A stretch of DNA of 39,835 nt from Oscillospiraceae bacterium (GTDB lineage: Bacteria; Bacillota; Clostridia; Saccharofermentanales; Saccharofermentanaceae): NCBI GenBank assembly GCA_902764825.1, contig CACWXL010000016.1, forward strand, positions 1 to 39,835, in the 5' to 3' direction. The first letter of the stretch is position 1. Each line of letters begins with the position of its first letter. Below the pieces are notes generated by a model. It ran no database searches. It was not told the DNA's origin and was given only the letters and a program-made list of their open reading frames with translations. The position numbers were made by a program, and so were the translations under genes. Positions 18,272-26,738 of this stretch are shown one piece after another.

Positions 18272-19258
18272 TCAGATTTCATCATTCTGGAATCTGGATA
18301 AGTGCTCGAAAGGCAAGATCTGCCTGCCTCTGAACAGTCCGCAGCCGTCGTTAATCAAGTGATTATTATAGGCTTTGAACATATTTACCTTGATTTCTGA
18401 CAGGTCGAGCTCCTGCAGCATTATCAGGCGCTTATACGCTTCATCGAATATCCTGCACTCCCCCTCAGGAATAATGTCCCTCTTGCTGCGGTTCTCCTCC
18501 TGGCTCTTCTCATATCCGAAATGATTAGCCTCACCGATTTCCGCATAGTCGTCCATATCCTTTGTCCTAAGCTGCATCTCGGTAAAACACCTTGCCTGGT
18601 TATCGTAAAGCGTTATATGCATCGACCTGTAGCCCGAAAGGCGCGGCGTATAAACATAATCCCTGTAATAAGAACGGACATTCTCACCTAAAACAGGCGA
18701 ATTGAATTCATCCGGATACCCTGAAAGCTCAGGCGTAAAGCCCCTTACTTCAAGGAATCCCGGCAGTGAATTTGCTATCTCATAAAGAATCCTTATCTCT
18801 TGTGACTCAAGATCCTCTTCTTTCGCGACATGGCACAACGGGAGCGAAATAACTATCCTGTAGGCGATCAGATCCCTGAAACAGTTAAGATTGTTCTTTA
18901 CCTGGGCCTCAGTAGGGTATGTTCCGTGCTCCTTATAGTAATTGTAGATGTATTCCAGGATATAACCGTTGAACTTCTCTTCGGCGCGGATCAGCGACTT
19001 GATCCTTCCCTTGAACGTAAAGGCCAGGAACGGGTATTCTTGCGTCATGTAAAGGTAGAATTCCTTGATCCTCTGGGACTGTGAAGTAAGGAAATCCGTA
19101 TGCTCAAGAAGTTCAATGATCTGTATGAGGAAATTGCTGTGCGCCAGATCCACTGAATTACGGGTCCCTATGGATTCGAGCCTTAAGTCTGAAGAATACC
19201 GCAGAAGGATCTTCAGTACAGTATCGCCTGAATATAAATAGTCATTTAAAGTAATCAT
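18272..19258 (-). CDS. RelA/SpoT-domain protein, synthetase-only (p)ppGpp enzyme
   Basis: The 328-residue protein contains one RelA/SpoT nucleotidyltransferase domain. Visible motifs are FKGRIKSLIRAEEKF, FRDLIAYRIV, YTPRLSGYRSMHITLY (about residues 200-215) and TEMQLRTKDMDDYAEIGEANH, which contains the metal-binding Glu. It lacks the N-terminal HD hydrolase and the C-terminal TGS/ACT domains of long Rel proteins, so it would make but not destroy the alarmone. The usual G of DxxGxR is Ala and the usual PKxNGYRS is PRLSGYRS, so activity or substrate preference may differ. The ribosome binding site is AGGAGAAAAA. It sits downstream of the ammonium transporter, with a hairpin between them. Confidence 0.85.
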   Translation of the reverse strand: MITLNDYLYSGDTVLKILLRYSSDLRLESIGTRNSVDLAHSNFLIQIIELLEHTDFLTSQSQRIKEFYLYMTQEYPFLAFTFKGRIKSLIRAEEKFNGYILEYIYNYYKEHGTYPTEAQVKNNLNCFRDLIAYRIVISLPLCHVAKEEDLESQEIRILYEIANSLPGFLEVRGFTPELSGYPDEFNSPVLGENVRSYYRDYVYTPRLSGYRSMHITLYDNQARCFTEMQLRTKDMDDYAEIGEANHFGYEKSQEENRSKRDIIPEGECRIFDEAYKRLIMLQELDLSEIKVNMFKAYNNHLINDGCGLFRGRQILPFEHLSRFQNDEI

Positions 19259-19280
19259 AGTATCTTTTTCTCCTAAAGAA

Positions 19281-19308
19281 TTCCCCGGAGCCTAAGCGCC
19301 CCGGGGAA
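19281..19308 (-). terminator. Hairpin between the Amt-PII gene and the RelA-like gene
   Basis: TTCCCCGG and CCGGGGAA form eight perfect pairs around a 12-base loop, followed on the minus strand by a short T-rich tract (TTCTTT) and then the next ribosome binding site. It is probably a partial terminator that lowers expression of the downstream gene. Confidence 0.6.
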
Positions 19309-19348
19309 GCTTTAAAGGGTTGAATATGAGAACCAAAGTTCTTGTCTG

Positions 19349-21118
19349 TTACTCTACGTCCTGTAATGCTGCGTAATCTTCTTCACCGGTACGGATCTTA
19401 ACGACCTTGCCTACGTTGTAAACGAAGATCTTACCGTCACCGATATGTCCTGTATAAAGAACTTCCTTAGCCTTCTCGATAACCTTATCTACAGGGATCT
19501 TGGATACGACAACTTCAACCTTGATCTTAGGCAGGAGCGTTGCGTCTACCTCGACACCTCTGTACTTCTCACCGGCACCCTTCTGGATGCCGCAGCCCAT
19601 GACCTGAGTAACTGTCATACCGGTTACACCGAGATCATTCATGGCCTTTCTGAGCTTGTCATAACGTGAAAGCTTAGCGATAATAACAACCTTATGCATA
19701 CCTGTGTCAATCTCAGGAGCAACTGCAACCTTGATTGCTGCATTCTTCTGAGCTTCAGAAGCCTCAGAATAATCAGGTGTACCGAGGTCTGTGTTCTCGT
19801 TTTCTTCCATCATAGCGCCTGAAACGTCCATGAGGGAGAAGCCGGAGTAAGCACTTGCGAGACCATGCTCTGTAGAATCCAAACCTGTGAGTTCTTCTTC
19901 TTCAGAAACTCTGAGACCAAGGATTGCCTTGATAACGAGGAATGTGATCGTGATCGTGATTGCTGTCCAAGCTGCTGTAGCACCCATACCTAAGAGCTGA
20001 ATTCCGAGGAGCTTGACGCCGCCGCCATAGAAGAGACCAACCATCTTGTTGCCTGCTGCATCAGCGATAGCATAAGCAGGAGCTGTGTCTGTAGCGAAAA
20101 GACCTACTGCAATTACGCCCCAGATACCGTTGAACATATGAACTGCAACTGCACCGACAGGGTCATCAACTCTGATTACATTATCAAGGAACCATACACC
20201 GAATACTACGAGTACGCCGGAGACAGCACCGATGATCGTTGCGCCGAGAGCGTCTGTTACGTCGCATGGAGCTGTGATTGCTACAAGTCCTGCAAGAGAA
20301 GCGTTGAGTGCCATGGAGACATCGGGCTTACCGTACTTGATCCATGTGAAGATCATGCAGACAACTGTTGCGATCGCAGGAGCGATTGTTGTTGTTACGA
20401 AAACGGAACCGAGCTGTTCCATATCTGTGCAGGCAGCGCCGTTGAATCCGTACCAACCGAGCCAGAGGATGAATACACCCAAAGCGCCCATAGGGATGTT
20501 GTGGCCGGGGAATGCATTAACTTTAGTGATCTTGCCTGACTTATCCTTTACGAACTTACCGATACGGGGTCCTAAGATTGCAGCACCGATCAGTGCGCAG
20601 ATACCACCTACCATGTGGATACAGTTAGAACCTGCAAAATCGTGGAATCCGATCTGTGAAAGCCAGCCGCCGCCCCATGTCCAGTGAGCTTCGATAGGAT
20701 AAATGATAGCTGAGATAACAGCTGAATATACGCAATAAGAGATAAACTTAACTCTCTCTGCCATAGCACCTGATACGATAGTTGCTGTTGTGGCACAGAA
20801 AACAAGGTTGAATACGAAGTTTGACCAGTCAAAGCTTGCGTAATTTGTGAAGATATCGATGTTCGGCTTACCCATAAATCCCATGAGCATATCTTCGCCG
20901 AGGAACAAACCGAAACCGATTGCGATAAATACTACTGTACCGATACAGAAATCCATCAGGTTCTTCATGATGATATTACCTGCGTTCTTCGCTCTCGCGA
21001 AGCCGCACTCTACCATCGCGAATCCAGCCTGCATCCAGAAAACCAATGCCGCGCCGATCAAAAACCAGACGCCAAAGACTTTTTCATCAATCAAGCTGCT
21101 GATTAAATTAGTGTCCAT
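19349..21118 (-). CDS. amt: Ammonium transporter fused to a PII signal protein
   Basis: Residues 1 to about 415 are an Amt channel with eleven membrane segments. Both pore His are present (SNCIHMVGG and VAVHMFNGIWG), and GFARAKNAGNI and GWYGFNGA are typical. After a loop of about 60 residues, residues from about 478 to 589 form a PII (GlnB/GlnK) domain: MHKVVIIAKLSRYDKLRKAM, GVTGMTVTQVMG, a T-loop beginning KYRGVEVD, and VGKVVKIRTGEED at the end. The Tyr uridylylated in E. coli (position 51) is Val, so regulation by uridylylation is excluded. In other bacteria separate PII plugs the channel; here it is tethered. The ribosome binding site is AAGGAGGAGAG. Confidence 0.93.
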   Translation of the reverse strand: MDTNLISSLIDEKVFGVWFLIGAALVFWMQAGFAMVECGFARAKNAGNIIMKNLMDFCIGTVVFIAIGFGLFLGEDMLMGFMGKPNIDIFTNYASFDWSNFVFNLVFCATTATIVSGAMAERVKFISYCVYSAVISAIIYPIEAHWTWGGGWLSQIGFHDFAGSNCIHMVGGICALIGAAILGPRIGKFVKDKSGKITKVNAFPGHNIPMGALGVFILWLGWYGFNGAACTDMEQLGSVFVTTTIAPAIATVVCMIFTWIKYGKPDVSMALNASLAGLVAITAPCDVTDALGATIIGAVSGVLVVFGVWFLDNVIRVDDPVGAVAVHMFNGIWGVIAVGLFATDTAPAYAIADAAGNKMVGLFYGGGVKLLGIQLLGMGATAAWTAITITITFLVIKAILGLRVSEEEELTGLDSTEHGLASAYSGFSLMDVSGAMMEENENTDLGTPDYSEASEAQKNAAIKVAVAPEIDTGMHKVVIIAKLSRYDKLRKAMNDLGVTGMTVTQVMGCGIQKGAGEKYRGVEVDATLLPKIKVEVVVSKIPVDKVIEKAKEVLYTGHIGDGKIFVYNVGKVVKIRTGEEDYAALQDVE

Positions 21119-21204
21119 AAACTCTCCTCCTTCAAACTATTTCCAAAAAGTATTGATGTTATACTTCAATGCTTTTTGACTATCGTTTATTGATTTCAAG
21201 TGCA

Positions 21205-21233
21205 ATTGTAGCGTTAACCCCGAAGCAAATAAA
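21205..21233 (-). promoter_or_regulatory. Candidate amt promoter
   Basis: A TACAAT -10 box (21210-21205) lies 17 bases from a poor -35, TTTATT (21233-21228). A weak -35 would fit dependence on an activator, perhaps at the inverted repeat upstream. Confidence 0.35.
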
Positions 21234-21260
21234 ATACGAATAGTTTGAGCATAACTATAC

Positions 21261-21293
21261 CTTTCGGGTATGATTTGACATTTACCCGAAAAG
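21261..21293. repeat. Inverted repeat upstream of the Amt-PII gene
   Basis: CTTTCGGGTA (21261-21270) and TACCCGAAAAG (21283-21293) face each other across 12 bases: nine perfect pairs plus one wobble. No T tract follows, so it looks more like a protein-binding site than a terminator. It lies about 28 bases upstream of the candidate -35. Confidence 0.45.
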
Positions 21294-21334
21294 CCGGCAA
21301 GCCATGAAACCCATTGTTTTAGGCATTTCCGGGC

Positions 21335-21362
21335 AAAACAAAAGCTCCGGATGTTCCGGAGC
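21335..21362 (-). terminator. Terminator after rpiB
   Basis: GCTCCGGA and TCCGGAGC form eight perfect pairs around a three-base loop, followed on the minus strand by TTTTGTTTTG. It ends the proA-rpiB transcript. Confidence 0.85.
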
Positions 21363-21430
21363 CTTTTACATTAATCAAATAAACTTAATCGAAACCTAAG
21401 GTTTTGCAGTCAAAAAACGATAACAAAAAC

Positions 21431-21883
21431 TTACTTAAAATGCTTCTCCTCGATCTCTTTGATACCGTTTACGCGTGTTGCATGACGTCCGCCAGCGAAC
21501 TCTTCTTCAAAGAATGCGTCGATCATGCCCAAAGCAACGCCCAGACCGACTACACGCTCACCGAATGCAAGGATCTGTGCATCGTTATGCTGTCTTGACA
21601 TCTTTGCCATAAATTCATTGGTGCAGAGAGCGCATCTGATTCCCTTGTACTTGTTGCAGACAAGAGAGATTCCGATACCGGTACCGCAGATGGCGATACC
21701 TCTTTCAGCCTTGCCGCTTGATACGTCTTCTGCAACCTTAATGCCTGCATCAACGTAAGAGTAGGAATCCGTTCCGTTCGGAGCGCCGCCGTCAAGAACT
21801 TCAAAGCCCTTCTCCTCAAGGTACTTCTTAACCTTCTGTCTTAATTCATAACCTGCGTGATCTGATGCGATTGAAACTACCAT
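21431..21883 (-). CDS. rpiB: RpiB-type sugar phosphate isomerase
   Basis: This enzyme interconverts ribose 5-phosphate and ribulose 5-phosphate in the pentose phosphate pathway; related enzymes act on galactose 6-phosphate or allose 6-phosphate. At 150 residues it has normal length. ASDHAG at 6-11, the catalytic Cys66 in AICGTGIGIS, and SRQHNDAQILAFG are diagnostic. The ribosome binding site is AGAGGC. It follows proA by 21 bases and is probably in the same transcript, although the two functions are not obviously linked. Confidence 0.95.
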   Translation of the reverse strand: MVVSIASDHAGYELRQKVKKYLEEKGFEVLDGGAPNGTDSYSYVDAGIKVAEDVSSGKAERGIAICGTGIGISLVCNKYKGIRCALCTNEFMAKMSRQHNDAQILAFGERVVGLGVALGMIDAFFEEEFAGGRHATRVNGIKEIEEKHFK

Positions 21884-21904
21884 ATCTATTGCCTCTTTTC
21901 TTAA

Positions 21905-23185
21905 TTAAATCTCGTGATGGATGTGCTTGAACTTCTTTGAACCGTCACAGTAAGGTCCCACGATGTCTCCGTTGCCTACGAGACGGTACTTGTAGGATAC
22001 GAGTCCTTCAAGTCCTACAGGACCTCTGGCGTGGATCTTCGAAGTCGCGATACCTACCTCGGCACCGAATCCGTAACGGAAACCGTCAGCAAATCTCGTG
22101 GAGCAGTTTACCAGAACGCTTCCTGAATCTACCATGGTCATGAAGCGCTCTGCAGCAGCCTTGTTCTCTGTAATTATCGCGTCCGTGTGGCCTGAACCGT
22201 AGTGATTGATGTGAGCGATCGCTTCGTCTACGTCCTTAACGATCTTTACGGAACACTTCATTGCAAGATACTCGTGATGCCATTCTTCAGCCTTTTCGAC
22301 GCCAAACTTGTCAGCAACATAATCATCACCGAACACTTCAACGCCTGCTTCCTGAAGAGTCTTAATGAACTTGGGAAGGAATGACTCCTTCAGCTCCTCA
22401 TTTACCAGGAATGTCTCCGTAGCGTTGCATACAGATACATATTGAGTCTTGGCGTCGATCGCAACCTTCAGCGCCGTCGAAGGATCTGCGTCAGCATCGA
22501 TATATGTGTGGCATACACCGTCAGCATGTCCAAGAACAGCAATGTTGGTATTCTGCATGATGTACTGAACGAAAGAATTAGAGCCTCTCGGAATGATGAG
22601 GTCAATGTATTCATCAAGCTTGAGCATATCTGCGATCTCAGAACGCAGTGTCAGAAGATTGAGCCAGCCTTCAGGGAGACCTGCTTCGATGCCTGCCTTG
22701 CTTATAACGGAAGCTAAAGCCTTATTCGTATTGATAGCCTCAGAACCGCCCTTAAGGAAAACGGCATTGCCGCTCTTAATACAAAGGGATGCGATCTGAA
22801 CAAGCGCGTCCGGTCTGCTCTCGAAGATAACGCCGATAACACCGATAGGGCATGTAACTCTGGTAAGCTCAAGACCATCGTCCAATGTGGTCCTCAATGT
22901 GACCTTGCCTACAGGATCGTTAAGATCTATCAGGCTCTCGATGCCGGAGACAACGTCATTAAGCTTATCTTCATTGAACTTAAGTCTCTTGATAAGAGGA
23001 GTCTCAAGGTTAGCCTTCTCTGCCTCTTCGAGGTCGATCTTGTTGGCAGCGAAAATCTCATCCTTCGATTCCTTAAGACAGGAAGCTACATTTGCGAGCG
23101 CCTTATTCTTAATCTCGCTCCCCAAAGAAGCCATGATGTAAGATGCTTCTCTTGCGGCTTTGGCAATATCATGGAGTTCAGACAT
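21905..23185 (-). CDS. proA: Gamma-glutamyl phosphate reductase
   Basis: This enzyme reduces gamma-glutamyl phosphate to glutamate semialdehyde in proline synthesis, using NADPH. At 426 residues it has normal length, with the catalytic Cys253 in SVCNATETFLV, PIGVIGVIFESRPD at 113-126, and AVFLKGGSEA at 141-150. The usual partner proB is not next to it. The start ATG 23185 follows AGGGGG. An extended -10 promoter lies 36 bases upstream. Confidence 0.96.
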   Translation of the reverse strand: MSELHDIAKAAREASYIMASLGSEIKNKALANVASCLKESKDEIFAANKIDLEEAEKANLETPLIKRLKFNEDKLNDVVSGIESLIDLNDPVGKVTLRTTLDDGLELTRVTCPIGVIGVIFESRPDALVQIASLCIKSGNAVFLKGGSEAINTNKALASVISKAGIEAGLPEGWLNLLTLRSEIADMLKLDEYIDLIIPRGSNSFVQYIMQNTNIAVLGHADGVCHTYIDADADPSTALKVAIDAKTQYVSVCNATETFLVNEELKESFLPKFIKTLQEAGVEVFGDDYVADKFGVEKAEEWHHEYLAMKCSVKIVKDVDEAIAHINHYGSGHTDAIITENKAAAERFMTMVDSGSVLVNCSTRFADGFRYGFGAEVGIATSKIHARGPVGLEGLVSYKYRLVGNGDIVGPYCDGSKKFKHIHHEI

Positions 23186-23220
23186 AATATCCCCCTATAA
23201 TTATTATTCTTTAGGAACTG

Positions 23221-23229
23221 ATTATAACA
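23221..23229 (-). promoter_or_regulatory. Extended -10 promoter of proA
   Basis: TGTTATAAT is a perfect TATAAT with the extended TG motif; no good -35 is present. It lies 36 bases before the proA ATG. Confidence 0.6.
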
Positions 23230-23670
23230 AATAAAACTTCATGTTGCTTATATGTTTAGAGCCGTCCGGAAATAACTAAAGATAGCAAAAAATAGAAACA
23301 TGTTTTGCTTTTTACATTGTAAAAACCTTGGTTTTCAAATCTACAAAAATGTTCATAATGTTCAAAACTTTGTTTATAACTACAAAAACAAATACTTTGA
23401 TTTCTAAAGTACCTGAAACCCTTATATCTATTGAATTTGACATTTTGTTACCGTTTCCTTACAAAACAGTTACAAGATGTCGTCAAAAGTCTGGAGCACA
23501 ATAAATTAAGGCGTTTGCAGGCTTTTTGAACCTTTGTTCGATTGCAAGTGTCCACGAGAGAAACACACCCAAAAATCGAAATTGCTACTTGACAAGGCTA
23601 TTTGACAAAGATATCAAAATAGCAAAAATTGTATATTGATTTTTGCATGCAGACAGTATCCTCATGCCAA

Positions 23671-23703
23671 TAAAAACAACGCCTGAAGCGGTTAACTTCA
23701 GGC
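23671..23703 (-). terminator. Terminator of the peptide-cluster operon
   Basis: GCCTGAAG and CTTCAGGC form eight perfect pairs around a seven-base loop, followed on the minus strand by GTTGTTTTTATT. It lies 42 bases after the acyltransferase stop. Confidence 0.85.
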
Positions 23704-23745
23704 GCAGATTACAGATCATTACTGGATTAGAAAAATATAGACCGG

Positions 23746-24804
23746 TTAATCATCCAGATCGTCCACTTCAACGGCATTCGCCAGTCTCATATCCCAGTTG
23801 GTGAAGAACACCCTTCCGGGCAACGTGCCGCACAAGATCAGAGCAAGCAGGAAGCTTATAAGGAATGCTGTAAGACCACCTAATAATCTGATGAAATCCA
23901 GATGATCTCTAATAAGTAATATAAAAAGTCCGTAATAAATCGGGTTCATAAGAATATAGATAATACCTGATATCGCGGAATCAAAATGTATTATGCGGTT
24001 GGGACGTTCTATCGGGATCGATATGGCAAGTCCGCACACTGCAACAGCCATGATGCCATATCCGAACATATGTCCCTCATAACCAAGGCGATTAAACCAT
24101 ACTAAGCCAAAGATTTCCGCGATTACGAGGACTCCGCCTATTACAAAAGCGATGAGATACTTCCAGAATTGAATCTTCATTAATGGTTTTTTCTTTTCGC
24201 GCAGCAGCCTTCCGATAAGGATATACGGAAGCGCTCTCGTAAGCCAGTTACCCGGAATATACGGGTATCCGAAGATATTAAACCGTAGTGTCCTCGAAAG
24301 CTCGCCGGTGAGGAGCATTATAATTATAAGGATCGGGATAAAGATCTTGTAGAACTTCATCAATTTCAGTTTATCCGCTATGAAGATGATGATATAAGCA
24401 TAGAGCATAGCCTGAATGAACCAGATATTATTACCTATCTTAAAGGGCCACACATTCAGCACTAAGAATTCGAATAGCATACGCTTTGAGAACGTGAAGC
24501 TCTCAAAATGCATGATTATCAAAACAACATTGATTGCCACATAGAACAAGAATACAAAACCAAAGCACAGTGCAGTTCTTTTTATCTTGCGGAGCGTCTT
24601 CTCCATCCTGACGTCCCTTTTATTATCAAGAACATAATAGCCGGAGAGGACAAAGAACGCTGGGATTGCGAATCCGCTTAAAGATTTAACGATTCCTGAA
24701 GGTTCAGGACACCCAAAAGCCCAGAAGCATACAAACAACATAAGGATAAGGCGAAGATATCCCGTAAAATTGAATTCTATCAGATCAACATCATTGCGCA
24801 TCAT
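23746..24804 (-). CDS. Acyltransferase-3 family membrane protein
   Basis: This integral membrane protein has about 352 residues and about ten hydrophobic segments. It resembles acyltransferase family 3, whose members acylate sugars, lipids or peptides at the membrane. FAIPAFFVLSGYYV near the N-terminus is characteristic; the usual catalytic His in the first helix is not evident, so activity is uncertain. ATG 24804 overlaps the ABC transporter stop (ATGA). An ATG twelve bases earlier touches the GGAGG and is less likely. As the last gene of the peptide operon it could acylate the peptide or a surface partner, but it could also be a passenger. Confidence 0.75.
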   Translation of the reverse strand: MMRNDVDLIEFNFTGYLRLILMLFVCFWAFGCPEPSGIVKSLSGFAIPAFFVLSGYYVLDNKRDVRMEKTLRKIKRTALCFGFVFLFYVAINVVLIIMHFESFTFSKRMLFEFLVLNVWPFKIGNNIWFIQAMLYAYIIIFIADKLKLMKFYKIFIPILIIIMLLTGELSRTLRFNIFGYPYIPGNWLTRALPYILIGRLLREKKKPLMKIQFWKYLIAFVIGGVLVIAEIFGLVWFNRLGYEGHMFGYGIMAVAVCGLAISIPIERPNRIIHFDSAISGIIYILMNPIYYGLFILLIRDHLDFIRLLGGLTAFLISFLLALILCGTLPGRVFFTNWDMRLANAVEVDDLDD

Positions 24805-26738
24805 GAATTCCACCATCCTCCTTCATCATTGCCGTCTGCAGGGCTGTCCTCTTGAGGTCCCATAGGAGCCATCGGCTTAATAAGTTTATCATAGTTGACG
24901 CCATGCGAAGAAGACGCTTGTCTTTCTGCTAATACACGCTGGATCTCAAGAGCATCTTCTATCGTAGTCTCCGAGATCTTTCCACCGCTGATCTTATAGA
25001 TGTGGTTACACAGCTTCAGCGCCGCAGGACGGTGTGTCGACAGGATTATAAGTCTGTCCGGGTGACTTGACATTATATTATGGAGTACCTGCTCTTCAGT
25101 ATCGCGGTCTAACGCACTCGTCGCCTCATCAAGTAAAAGGATAGGCGAATTGCGGAGCAGGGCTCTTGCTATGGAAATTCTCTGCGCCTGACCTTCAGAG
25201 AGTCCCCTTCCACGCTCGCCAAGTTTGCTGTTTATTCCTTCAGGAAGATGCTCAACAAAATCCCAGGCGCAAGCTGTCTTCAGCGCATTGATAACGTCCT
25301 CGTCAGTTGCAGTTTCATTGACCATACGCATATTCTCAGCAATGGTACCGGAGAACATAGTATTACCCTGAGGAACATACGCAAAGAACTTTCTGAGGTC
25401 GGAATTTACAGGGAATTCTTCACCTGATCCGCTCTGCAGGGTTACTTTACCGCTGTCAGGTTCAAGCATTCCAAGGAGCAGACGTATAAGCGTAGTCTTA
25501 CCGCCGCCTGATTCAGCCATAATGGCAACGATCTCGCCTGAAGATACTTCAAGATCAGAATGTTCATATACATTGGCATGTTCGTCATAACCGAACGTTA
25601 CATCATTGACGTGGACCTTGATTCCCTTGCCAGTGCGCTCTTCCAGATATGTGACTCTGTCGGGATCATGCTCTTCTCTCGGAAGATCCATGAGTTCCCT
25701 GACTCTGTGAGCAGATACAGCGGAATTGATCATACCGGGGATCGTACCCACCAGGCTGTTGAACCTTGAAGAGAGCGCTGATCTCTGCTGAAGGAAGAAG
25801 GTCATATCACCGTACATTATCTGCCCTGTCCACAATCTGTAAAGGCAGTATGCAAAAGCCGCAGAAGAGACGATCGTTGAGACAAGTGTCAAAAGGATAT
25901 TCGACTTGATCTGAAATTTGTTGTAATCGAGATTGAACTCCTTGTACTTCTGCTGCCAGCCCTTAAGTTTTTTCGAATAATAACCAAAAATACCAAAGGA
26001 CTTTATCATCTCAAAATTATAGAAAGTCTCAACCTCAAAGCTCATCATCTGAGAATTGAGTTCAAGCACACGCTTCCTGTATTCCTTCATCTTGCGCATA
26101 ATGAATCTGCTTAATCCGAGCAAGAACGGAGCGGATATGAATGCTATCAGCGCCATTCCAAAATCCATTCTCCACAATACGACAAGCGTTACTATAAACG
26201 TATAAATATTAACTATGAGGTTAGGAATCCAGCTTATTGCATTGGAAGCAATCGTGCCGACATCGCCATTAAAACGGTTTAACAGGTCACCGCTAGGATA
26301 ACCGCTCAATTCCTTCCATCTTGCATCCATGATGCGTTCGAAAATGCTTGCCTGCATATCGTTATTAACATATATAGATATTCTCGCATTTATATAACTG
26401 CTCAAACTTGAGAAAACAAGAGACAGGATCAGCATTCCGACCATGGCAGCAATAAGTATCCAAAGTTTTTCCTGCTGCTGCCCGACGATGATATTGATTA
26501 GGATACGCCCGATATATGCAGAGCCAATGGACATTGTTGAATTCAGTATGCCGATAAAGGCATAGAAAACAACTATCCAGCGGTATTTCTTAGAAAAGCT
26601 GAATATCCATTTCCAGTCATCAACAAATTCTTTGATAGTACCATCACGCATACTGTCGTGCAGGATCTGCACGTTATCGTTCCGAAACAGCTTGTTAATA
26701 CCGGTATATTTGATTTTCTTTTCTTTATTTTCACTCAT
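24801..26738 (-). CDS. ABC exporter (membrane and ATPase domains fused)
   Basis: This 645-residue half-transporter would work as a dimer to export a substrate. A cytosolic N-terminus of about 60 residues is followed by six membrane helices (about 65-340). The ATPase domain has Walker A AESGGGKTT (about 403-411), signature LSEGQAQR, Walker B ILLLDEATSALD and the His switch in STHRP. There is no C39 protease domain, so any leader must be cut by another enzyme. ATG 26738 overlaps the stop of the preceding gene by eight bases. A longer frame to 26828 runs inside that gene and is rejected. The context makes the small leader-bearing proteins its likely cargo. Confidence 0.9.
   Translation of the reverse strand: MSENKEKKIKYTGINKLFRNDNVQILHDSMRDGTIKEFVDDWKWIFSFSKKYRWIVVFYAFIGILNSTMSIGSAYIGRILINIIVGQQQEKLWILIAAMVGMLILSLVFSSLSSYINARISIYVNNDMQASIFERIMDARWKELSGYPSGDLLNRFNGDVGTIASNAISWIPNLIVNIYTFIVTLVVLWRMDFGMALIAFISAPFLLGLSRFIMRKMKEYRKRVLELNSQMMSFEVETFYNFEMIKSFGIFGYYSKKLKGWQQKYKEFNLDYNKFQIKSNILLTLVSTIVSSAAFAYCLYRLWTGQIMYGDMTFFLQQRSALSSRFNSLVGTIPGMINSAVSAHRVRELMDLPREEHDPDRVTYLEERTGKGIKVHVNDVTFGYDEHANVYEHSDLEVSSGEIVAIMAESGGGKTTLIRLLLGMLEPDSGKVTLQSGSGEEFPVNSDLRKFFAYVPQGNTMFSGTIAENMRMVNETATDEDVINALKTACAWDFVEHLPEGINSKLGERGRGLSEGQAQRISIARALLRNSPILLLDEATSALDRDTEEQVLHNIMSSHPDRLIILSTHRPAALKLCNHIYKISGGKISETTIEDALEIQRVLAERQASSSHGVNYDKLIKPMAPMGPQEDSPADGNDEGGWWNS

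Larger units (their letters stand above)
21119..21430. other. Gene-free region between amt and rpiB
   Basis: These 312 bases hold the amt promoter region, an inverted repeat (21261-21293) and the rpiB terminator. No small gene or known RNA was recognised. Confidence 0.6.
23186..23745. other. Gene-free stretch of 560 bases
   Basis: This AT-rich region holds the proA promoter at its left edge and the terminator of the peptide-cluster operon at its right edge. Between them I see no gene. Near 23590-23605 the plus strand has two TTGACA boxes 12 bases apart; the first is 17 bases from TATCAA. An imperfect hairpin of GCTATTTGA and TCAAAATAGC arms lies at about 23599-23625. A small RNA is possible but unsupported. 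Confidence 0.5.
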
